A stretch of 6,288 bases of DNA from the NCBI GenBank assembly GCA_027296045.1, contig JAPUJS010000374.1, forward strand, positions 1-6,288. Direction: 5' to 3'. The notes below the pieces were generated by a model. It saw only the letters and a list, made by a program, of their open reading frames with translations. It made no database searches and was not told the DNA's origin. A program made the position numbers and the translations under genes. The DNA comes from a bacterium (GTDB lineage Bacteria; Latescibacterota; UBA2968). Within the stretch, counting starts at the first letter, position 1; every line of letters begins with the position of its first letter. Positions 1 to 5,126 of this stretch are shown here, in pieces.

Positions 1-1
1 G

Positions 2-2461
2 TTAGCAGATAGCCTTGGAGCTGTACAGGGCGGTGGTTTCCTTGGTGGTCGTGGTGGTCGTGGTGGTCGTGGTGGTCGTGGTGGTCGTGGTGGTCGTGGC
101 GGCGGTGGGGGCGGTGGGGGAGGGTTTGCGGGGGGGACAAGCGCGTTGACCTGGTTGGGGGAAGACATTTCAGCCTATGAGGCGGCTTATGATTTGAGAA
201 CTGCGAAGACGGATGACCCCTGGACAGGATTGATCCGGGCCATCGACGTTTTGAACAATACCTCGCTGGAAGAACTTGCAGATTCTCTGGATGCGGTTCT
301 GGCCGTGGACCGGGCGTTGTGGTATCTGGCTGTCGAAAATGTCTGGGTCGATACCGATAGTTACTGGTTTAAGGGTGCCGATTATCGGCTCTATTACGAA
401 GTCGAGACGGGACGGATCCATACGGTGCAACATGACGGAAATGAGGTCATGTTGGAGAATTCCACGACGCTGAACCCCTTAGAAGGTGAGGGGAACGAAA
501 ATCGTCCTTTGATCGATCGTCTCTTATCGGTCCCGGCCTATCGTCAGCGCTATCTCGCACATATGCGGACCATTCTGGATGAATCGTTCGATTTGAATTT
601 CCTTGTTCCTCGGATGGAGGCGTATCGGGCATTGATTGAGGACGAGGTTCGGGCAGATACCAAGAAGCTCTACACAGATGACGATTTTGAGAATGACTTT
701 GCGGCACTTTCGTCGCTGATTCAGGCCCGGAGAGATTTTCTTCTGAGCCATCCGGAAATTGCGCAGTCTGCCCCCCAGATTGTATCTGTAGAGCGCCGGT
801 CAGATTCTGCTGGCCCTGAACTCCAGATTACGGCAGAAATAGGCGGGGAAGTCGCCGTGGAGGAGGTCATCTTGTATTATGCTAACAGCCTTACAGGACG
901 GTTTAACAAGATCGCAATGGTGGATGATGGGACACAAGAAGATGGTGGTGTGGGCGACGGAGTTTATGGCGGGAAGATCCCGGCCCATCCTGTTGGGAGC
1001 CTGGTGCGCTATTATGTGGAAGCCCGGGCGGCTGACGGGGTGGGGACCGCGAGTTTTGCACCTGTCGGTGCGGAACACGATGTGTTTATTCACCAGATTC
1101 CCGTTCTTGTTGCCGAGTCGTCGCCCATTGTGATCAATGAATTGATGGCGTCTAATAGAACGGTTTTCCAAGATCCACAGGATGAGTACGATGATTGGAT
1201 CGAATTGCTGAATGTGAGCGATCAGGATGTGGATCTTTCGGGCATGTATTTAACCGATCGGGAAGACCTGTTGCTGAAGTGGATCATTCCGGAAGGGACG
1301 ATCCTGGCGCCTGGGGCCTATCTGATTGTTTGGGCCGATGAAGACGGCAGTGCAAGTCCCGGACTTCATGCGAACTTCAAGCTTTCAGCAGGCGGAGAAA
1401 CCCTGATGCTGGTGGACTCGGACGAACGGGGGAATCTGTTGCTGGATTCGGTCTCCTTTTCAGCGCAGGAGACAAATATCTCGCTGGGGCGTTATCCGAA
1501 CGGCATGGGTGAATTCCAGGTGATGCCTGTGGCGACACCCCGGAGCGAAAATACGATGACTCGGCAATCCAATTCGGACTTTGACGGGGACGGGGTAGTG
1601 GGGTTCACCGATTTTCTTCAGTTTGCCCGTGCGTTCGGCACGAGTCAGGGAGATGCTGAATACCATGTTTTATACGACCTGGACGGGGATGGGGCCGTGG
1701 ATTTTTCAGATTTCCTCCAATTCGCCCAGGCATTTGGGCAAACAGCAAGCAGCAAACCCGTCGGGCGAGCAAAGCCAACCGTTGGAGGGGTCAATGAAGA
1801 CGCTGTTCTGAGCTTGGATTTAGAAGCGGCCTCTTCTTTTGGGCAAACCGTGCTTGTCGCACGCTTGACCGGAGCGACTGGAGTGGCAGGTTATACTTTC
1901 CAGGTGCTTTACGATCCCTCTACCGTAACTTTTTTCGAGGCCAAAGGTATGCAATCTTCGGTCTTTGGGGAGGGGTTGGCCATCTCTCCTGAACCCGGTC
2001 GGGTGCTTCTGGCGGATGTGTTGCAGTCAGACGGTCTGGTCCAGGAGGGCGATCTGGTTCGGCTGGTTTTTCGGAACCTGGTGGAACATCCTGCTGCTGG
2101 TTATGAACTCACAGAGATCCGGGTTGCCGATGGAATGGGCGAGATCAATATATTGTCTTTGACCCAGGTTCGACCTATTCCTTCAGATTATATGCTGCAC
2201 CAGAATTTCCCCAACCCGTTTAACCCTGACACCCAGATTGCTTACGAAATCCCTAAAACCGGAGAAGTTCGGCTGGCTGTCTATAATATGCTGGGGCAGG
2301 AAATTCGGACATTGGTGCAGGGCGTTCAGGCGCCTGGATTTTATCGCATGATCTGGGATGGAAATGATGCGGCGGGCAGGCCAGCGTCGAGCGGGGTGTA
2401 TTTCGTCAAGCTGCAGACGGATGGTTTTGTAGATGTACGAAGAATGTTGTTGCTGAAGTAA
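2..2461 (+). CDS. CotH-family secreted kinase-like multidomain protein with C-terminal sorting domain (5'-truncated by window edge)
   Basis: The frame is open from base 2 to the TAA at 2459-2461, giving 819 visible residues; the true start lies upstream. A TTG at 146 is inside the reading frame and has no convincing SD, so I do not take it as the start. Domains in order: a Gly/Arg-rich insert (29-136); the C-terminal part of a CotH kinase-like domain (about 146-760), with YDLRTAKTDD, an LNNTS helix, DTDSYWFKGADYRLYY and HDGNEVM, the last at the place where CotH proteins carry a metal-binding WDxD/HDxNE motif; an Ig/FnIII-like domain with DDGTQEDGGVGDGVYGG (773-1096); a lamin-tail domain starting IVINELMASN (1124-1534); a dockerin-like EF-hand pair (1574-1741) with loops DFDGDGVVGFTD and DLDGDGAVDFSD; a cohesin-like beta domain (about 1787-2161); and a FlgD-Ig/type IX-like sorting domain (2186-2458) with QNFPNPFNPDTQIAYEIP and SSGVYFVKL. 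CotH proteins are known as atypical secreted protein kinases. Activity here is inferred, because the N-lobe is not visible. It is probably exported and surface-bound or released. It is probably co-transcribed with the next gene, 67 nt downstream. Confidence 0.85.
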   Translation, partial: LADSLGAVQGGGFLGGRGGRGGRGGRGGRGGRGGGGGGGGGFAGGTSALTWLGEDISAYEAAYDLRTAKTDDPWTGLIRAIDVLNNTSLEELADSLDAVLAVDRALWYLAVENVWVDTDSYWFKGADYRLYYEVETGRIHTVQHDGNEVMLENSTTLNPLEGEGNENRPLIDRLLSVPAYRQRYLAHMRTILDESFDLNFLVPRMEAYRALIEDEVRADTKKLYTDDDFENDFAALSSLIQARRDFLLSHPEIAQSAPQIVSVERRSDSAGPELQITAEIGGEVAVEEVILYYANSLTGRFNKIAMVDDGTQEDGGVGDGVYGGKIPAHPVGSLVRYYVEARAADGVGTASFAPVGAEHDVFIHQIPVLVAESSPIVINELMASNRTVFQDPQDEYDDWIELLNVSDQDVDLSGMYLTDREDLLLKWIIPEGTILAPGAYLIVWADEDGSASPGLHANFKLSAGGETLMLVDSDERGNLLLDSVSFSAQETNISLGRYPNGMGEFQVMPVATPRSENTMTRQSNSDFDGDGVVGFTDFLQFARAFGTSQGDAEYHVLYDLDGDGAVDFSDFLQFAQAFGQTASSKPVGRAKPTVGGVNEDAVLSLDLEAASSFGQTVLVARLTGATGVAGYTFQVLYDPSTVTFFEAKGMQSSVFGEGLAISPEPGRVLLADVLQSDGLVQEGDLVRLVFRNLVEHPAAGYELTEIRVADGMGEINILSLTQVRPIPSDYMLHQNFPNPFNPDTQIAYEIPKTGEVRLAVYNMLGQEIRTLVQGVQAPGFYRMIWDGNDAAGRPASSGVYFVKLQTDGFVDVRRMLLLK
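44..97 (+). repeat. Six perfect 9-bp tandem repeats GGTGGTCGT encoding (Gly-Gly-Arg)6
   Basis: Six identical copies of GGTGGTCGT follow one another (44-52, 53-61, 62-70, 71-79, 80-88, 89-97). They are in frame with the CotH-family gene and are followed by nine more Gly codons (98-124), then Phe-Ala-Gly-Gly-Thr. Because the unit is 9 bp, gain or loss of copies would keep the frame. Gly-rich inserts at about this place, ahead of the YELKT-like segment, occur in other CotH-domain proteins to my knowledge. The identical codons suggest recent expansion by slippage. Confidence 0.95.
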
Positions 2462-2466
2462 GTGCA

Positions 2467-2504
2467 GGCCCGGTTGGAAGGAGGTCTTTCTTTCCAGCCG
2501 GGCC
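2467..2504 (+). terminator. Strong intercistronic hairpin without T-tract (possible terminator, attenuator or mRNA stabiliser)
   Basis: The left arm GGCCCGGTTGGAAGG (2467-2481) pairs with CTTTCCAGCCGGGCC (2490-2504). This is a 15-bp stem containing two G-U wobbles, with an 8-nt loop. It starts 5 nt after the stop codon of the CotH-family gene. No run of T follows (ATTCAGATCG), so a classical intrinsic terminator is not shown. It may instead reduce read-through or protect the 3' end of the upstream message. The SD of the next gene (2514-2519) lies just outside the stem. Confidence 0.5.
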
Positions 2505-2528
2505 ATTCAGATCGAAGGATCAAGTTGG

Positions 2529-3734
2529 ATGAGAGATGCGATAAAAAAACAAGGTCGGGCAGGCATCCTGGTCCTTTTCTGGGTATGCCAGGTTGCCTGT
2601 GCCTGGTCTGATACAACGGGTTCGACTGTTGTGATCAACGAGATCAATTACAACTCCTCAGATGCCTTCAATCCTGAAGATTGGGTTGAATTTTATAATT
2701 TCGGCGCGGAAAGGGTGGATTTATCCGGTTGGATATTTAAGGATGAAGATGCCGCTCCCTATTTCACGTTTCCGGAAGGCACGACACTTGAACCCGGAGC
2801 TTATCTTATTGTATGTCGGGATACGGCCTTGTTTCGCACCCGATTTCCGGATGTAATACATCCTTTGGGCAATCTGGGATTTGGTTTCAGCGGCGGCGGC
2901 GATTTGCTTCGGCTTTATGATGCTCAGATGGGGATGATCGATTCCCTGTTTTACGATGACAAACTGCCCTGGCCTCCCGAGGCCAACGGCCGTGGCGCGA
3001 CTTTGGCATTATTGGATCCCGGACGGAACAATACCCTGGTTACAAATTGGAAGGCCAGCGATCAGATTGGGGGCACGCCGGGGCAGGCAAACAGCCCGAG
3101 ACGGGGACGGATTGTGATCAACGAGTTTATGGCTCGAAACGTTCGGACAATTGCCGACCCACAGGGGGAGTATGATGACTGGATCGAATTGTATAATTTG
3201 GGCGATGAACCGGTTGATCTGAGCGGCACTTATTTAAGCGATAACCTGGCCCAGAAGCGCAAATGGGCCCTTCCTGACACCGTGCTGCCTGCCCGTGGTT
3301 TCCTGCTGATCTGGGCAGACGAGGACGTCAACAGCCGTTTGGGAGTCCATGCTTCTTTCAGACTTTCGAGCAGTGGGGAGCAGCTTGGCTTATTTGATCG
3401 GGATGTGTGGGGCAATGCGGTTCTGGATTCTATCACTTTTGGGGCACAGCAGCAGGATCAATCGGTGGGGCGGTTGCCCGACGGTACCGGTGTGTTGGGG
3501 GTATTGGCAGAGCCAACCCCGCTGGCGAGAAACGGCGCGGGACGAGCAGATTTTGACGGGGATGGTTGGATTGGGTTTGGAGATTTTTTGTTGTTCGCCG
3601 GGGCTTTTGGCAAACGTTTGGGTATGTCCGGATACGATGTCCGATTCGATCTGGACTTGAATGGGGAAATTGGGTTTTCTGATTTTCAGGCTTTTATTCA
3701 GAATTTCAACCGGTCGTCATCCATTTCTTCGTAA
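2529..3734 (+). CDS. Secreted protein with two lamin-tail domains and a C-terminal dockerin-like EF-hand pair
   Basis: The ATG at 2529 is preceded by GAAGGA (2514-2519) at 9-nt spacing; the product is 401 aa. Residues 1-25 form a Sec signal peptide: a KKQGR basic part, the hydrophobic core GILVLFWVCQVACA and likely cleavage near ACA-W. The cysteines do not form a good lipobox. Lamin-tail domain 1 spans about residues 33-187 (starts VVINEINYNS, with the inner motif EDWVEFYNFG). Domain 2 spans about 194-331 (starts IVINEFMARN, with EYDDWIELYN and LIWADEDVN). Residues 341-394 are a dockerin-like pair with loops DFDGDGWIGFGD and DLDLNGEIGFSD, which keep the Asp/Asn residues at calcium positions 1, 3, 5 and 12. 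There is no catalytic domain and no NFPNPFNP-type sorting domain. Domain 2 plus the dockerin-like module resembles the matching part of the preceding gene. The product is probably an extracellular binding or structural protein; the ligand is unknown. It follows the CotH-family gene by 67 nt with no recognisable promoter between them, so the two probably form one transcription unit. Confidence 0.88.
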   Translation: MRDAIKKQGRAGILVLFWVCQVACAWSDTTGSTVVINEINYNSSDAFNPEDWVEFYNFGAERVDLSGWIFKDEDAAPYFTFPEGTTLEPGAYLIVCRDTALFRTRFPDVIHPLGNLGFGFSGGGDLLRLYDAQMGMIDSLFYDDKLPWPPEANGRGATLALLDPGRNNTLVTNWKASDQIGGTPGQANSPRRGRIVINEFMARNVRTIADPQGEYDDWIELYNLGDEPVDLSGTYLSDNLAQKRKWALPDTVLPARGFLLIWADEDVNSRLGVHASFRLSSSGEQLGLFDRDVWGNAVLDSITFGAQQQDQSVGRLPDGTGVLGVLAEPTPLARNGAGRADFDGDGWIGFGDFLLFAGAFGKRLGMSGYDVRFDLDLNGEIGFSDFQAFIQNFNRSSSISS

Positions 3735-3795
3735 AAGCCCATTGGGGGGTGAGACATGAAAAAACACTTTAAATTCCCTATTTTCAAACCTTTTG

Positions 3796-3824
3796 TTGAC
3801 AAAGAAATCGGGTTTGTTTACACA
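3796..3824 (+). promoter_or_regulatory. Candidate sigma70-like promoter P1
   Basis: A perfect -35 TTGACA (3796-3801) is followed after 17 nt by a weak -10 TACACA (3819-3824; matches TATAAT at 3 of 6 positions). The surroundings are AT-rich compared with the flanking genes. The -10 overlaps the -35 of P2, so the two would compete. This is weaker than P2 because of the poor -10. Confidence 0.4.
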
Positions 3825-3845
3825 TTTTAACAAGTCGATTACAAT
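3817..3845 (+). promoter_or_regulatory. Candidate sigma70-like promoter P2, main promoter for the LTEEQ-repeat gene
   Basis: The -35 TTTACA (3817-3822; 5 of 6) and -10 TACAAT (3840-3845; 5 of 6) have the optimal 17-nt spacer. A start of transcription near 3852 is expected, giving a leader of about 350 nt before the ATG at 4201. In FCB bacteria the housekeeping promoter can differ (TTTG / TANNTTTG), and I see no clean match to that form here, so the call rests on the sigma70 consensus only. Confidence 0.55.
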
Positions 3846-3949
3846 TTGCTTACAGACTTTCGGGCTTGAGATTGCGATATTTGGGGTGTTGGACGGATAA
3901 TAACATAAGGATGGATGTGATGATTCATTTTCCGGGCAGTTTTCACGCA

Positions 3950-4129
3950 ATACACCCAGCAATAGAAAAACCGTTAGCCTTAACCCCTGGCAAGGAGCAA
4001 GCTAACGGTCGATGGACGGCGTGGGTGTATGGTACAACCACTGCGCATCCGATTCAAACCTAACAAAAAAATGGGTCGGATGCAAGTCAAAGGGGGTGAT
4101 TGAAGATGAACCTCAGCTGACTCCGACCT
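3950..4129 (+). promoter_or_regulatory. Structured 5' leader RNA element (candidate cis-regulatory RNA, class not recognised)
   Basis: It lies between candidate promoter P2 and the ATG at 4201. Helix A: ATACACCCA (3950-3958) pairs with TGGGTGTAT (4022-4030), 9 bp perfect. Helix B, nested inside A: ACCGTTAGC (3970-3978) with GCTAACGGT (4001-4009), 9 bp perfect, closing a 22-nt loop. Helix C: GCATCCGATTC (4045-4055) with GGGTCGGATGC (4073-4083), 11 bp with two G-U pairs and a 17-nt A-rich loop. The right arm of C can instead pair with TCCGACC (4122-4128), with GTCA (4086-4089) to TGAC (4118-4121) extending that helix. Such mutually exclusive helices are typical of switching leaders, though the switch is my inference. 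I found no match to the riboswitch consensus sequences I know. An SD-like AGGGGGTG (4091-4098) lies between the competing arms. Confidence 0.5.
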
Positions 4130-4200
4130 CAACGACGATGACACAGATGACAGACATAGAAATTCAACTAAATGGCAGCATTTTCAAAGGAGATGGAAAG

Positions 4201-5049
4201 ATGAAAAAGTGGAGAACTCTGACACTGGGGCTTTCGATGGCTGCGATGCTCTGGGGCGGCCCGGTAGCCGAAGCGCAGGACACCGGAGAAGAAGCCGCAC
4301 CGACCCCCAGTTTTGTGGATGAAAATGGCGATGGGATTGATGATCGCCAAACGATGCGGCACCGCCGAGGACGCCGCGGGCGTCGGGCCCCCCAGGGTGG
4401 GGCGTTGATGTCTGTAGTGACTGCTGAATTGACGGAAGAGCAGCGGGCTGCGTTGCAGGAAAAAATCAACGGCCTGATGGCCGATGGGGCGACCAAGCAG
4501 CAGATTCAGGATGCGATTCATGCAGAACTGGAAGCCTTTGGTGTGGACGTGACGGGCAATTTCCTGAACAAATTTGGCTCGGTGTTGACCGAAGAGCAGA
4601 TGGCCGGTTTGCAGGCCAAGGTGGATGCGCTGAAAGCCGATGGCGCAACCTATTCCGACATCCAGACGGCGGTTCGTGCCGAGCTGGAAACCCTGGGCAT
4701 TGAGAGACCCGGCCGGACCAGACGGGGTCCTGGTGCGCATTTGGGCTCGGTGCTGACCGAAGAGCAGCGGGCAGGGATTCAGGCCAAGGTGGATGCCCTG
4801 ATTGCCGACGGCGCTCCTCGGACCGAGATCCGAACCGCCATCAATGCCGAATTGGAGGCCCTGGGTGTTGCAGCGCCCCAGTACGGCAACCGGAAAGCCA
4901 TTGGGCGGCAAGGCAGGAACGGTCGTAGCGGCATGATGCGTGGCCGTGGCGGTCGATCTGGGCGCCGGGGTGGATTCCGTGGACCGGCACCAACGGAGGC
5001 AAGGGGCGAAGAGGCCACTGCACCTTCCGATGAGGGAAGCTCCAACTAA
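4201..5049 (+). CDS. Secreted protein with three LTEEQ helical repeats and Arg/Gly-rich segments; family not recognised
   Basis: I choose the ATG at 4201 because AAAGGAG (4186-4192) sits 8 nt upstream and it starts a clean signal peptide: MKKWR, a hydrophobic core, and cleavage after PVAEA (residue 25). In-frame codons upstream to 4012 add no protein-like sequence. The product is 282 aa. Residues 38-48 (FVDENGDGIDD) form a single calcium-loop-like DxNxDGxxD motif. Residues 52-63 are Arg-rich. Three related 39-aa units start at residues 77, 129 and 185, each LTEEQ(R/M)A..Q.K...L.ADGA...I..A..AELE..G(V/I), predicted as helix-turn-helix hairpins. Residues 231-262 are Arg/Gly/Ser-rich (GRSGMMRGRGGRSGRRGG), and an acidic Ser-rich tail follows. 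LTxxQ motifs also occur in the periplasmic Spy/CpxP chaperones, but overall homology is not shown. It is probably periplasmic or secreted. A barrel gene follows after 77 nt. Confidence 0.85.
   Translation: MKKWRTLTLGLSMAAMLWGGPVAEAQDTGEEAAPTPSFVDENGDGIDDRQTMRHRRGRRGRRAPQGGALMSVVTAELTEEQRAALQEKINGLMADGATKQQIQDAIHAELEAFGVDVTGNFLNKFGSVLTEEQMAGLQAKVDALKADGATYSDIQTAVRAELETLGIERPGRTRRGPGAHLGSVLTEEQRAGIQAKVDALIADGAPRTEIRTAINAELEALGVAAPQYGNRKAIGRQGRNGRSGMMRGRGGRSGRRGGFRGPAPTEARGEEATAPSDEGSSN
4429..4869 (+). repeat. Three degenerate repeats coding the 39-aa LTEEQ units
   Basis: The core units are at 4429-4545, 4585-4701 and 4753-4869, at periods of 156 and 168 bp. Units 2 and 3 are closest and share flanking residues (FGSV/LGSV before LTEEQ) and the stretches QAKVDAL and ADGA. 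Unit 1 is more diverged (EKINGLMADGA). The differing linkers (13 and 17 aa) suggest old duplication of a structural module rather than recent slippage. Confidence 0.9.
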
Positions 5050-5064
5050 TCCGCAGGTTTTTCG

Positions 5065-5088
5065 GGGAAGGGGCCACGGCTCCTTCCC
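5065..5088 (+). terminator. Short intercistronic hairpin without T-tract
   Basis: GGGAAGGGGC (5065-5074) pairs with GCTCCTTCCC (5079-5088) as a 10-bp stem with one G-U pair and the tetraloop CACG. The sequence after it (ACCTTTAAAACC) has no T-run, so it is at best a partial terminator or processing/stability element. It may lower expression of the barrel gene relative to the repeat protein. The SD of the next gene (5113-5118) is outside the stem. Confidence 0.4.
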
Positions 5089-5126
5089 ACCTTTAAAACC
5101 GAAGCCCGAATCGGGAGGTTGAAAAG

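Larger units (their letters stand above)
3792..3854 (+). repeat. Three direct repeats of TTTGYTKACA in helical phase across the promoter region
   Basis: The copies are TTTGTTGACA (3792-3801), TTTGTTTACA (3813-3822) and TTTGCTTACA (3845-3854). Each differs from the middle copy by at most one base. Start-to-start distances are 21 and 32 bp, close to two and three turns of B-DNA, so all three would face the same side. The first also forms a small dyad, TTTGT-TG-ACAAA (3792-3803). They may be binding sites for one regulator, or partly reflect repeated -35-like elements; the regulator is unknown. Confidence 0.55.

Noticed and set aside
44..136. CRISPR-like or VNTR non-coding repeat
   Set aside because: The units are 9 bp with no spacers and are in frame with a long coding region, so they are coding repeats.
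3756..3830. Small ORF of 24 codons (MKKHFKFPIFKPF...) 21 nt after the LTD-dockerin gene with a G-rich SD-like stretch (3744-3753)
   Set aside because: It is AT-rich, has no recognisable motif, and overlaps both candidate promoters and two of the direct repeats. Chance is the simpler explanation, although translation data could change this.
3971..4008. Possible integron attC-like site (CCGTTAGC...GCTAACGG)
   Set aside because: The GTTAGCC segment does not fit the GTTRRRY core (third R is C), and there is no integrase, cassette pattern or second pair of core boxes.
4022..4050. Resemblance to a T-box motif (TGGTACaaCCaCtGCG) near 4030-4045
   Set aside because: It has insertions relative to the AGGGUGGNACCGCG consensus. 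There is no terminator/antiterminator with T-tract, and the downstream gene has no link to amino-acid or tRNA charging.
3911..4063. Open frame from ATG 3911 or 3920 (MIHFPGSFHAIHP...) with an AAGG upstream
   Set aside because: It runs exactly through the nested helices A and B, which explain the sequence better. Its product has no signal peptide, repeat or family likeness.
4045..4083. tRNA or tRNA-like fragment (GATTCAAACC resembles a T-loop)
   Set aside because: No acceptor stem, D-arm or anticodon arm can be built around it. The sequence is accounted for by hairpin C.
4012..4200. N-terminal extension of the LTEEQ gene back to ATG 4012
   Set aside because: It would bury the signal peptide 63 residues inside the protein and overlaps leader helices. 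The ATG at 4201 has its own strong SD.
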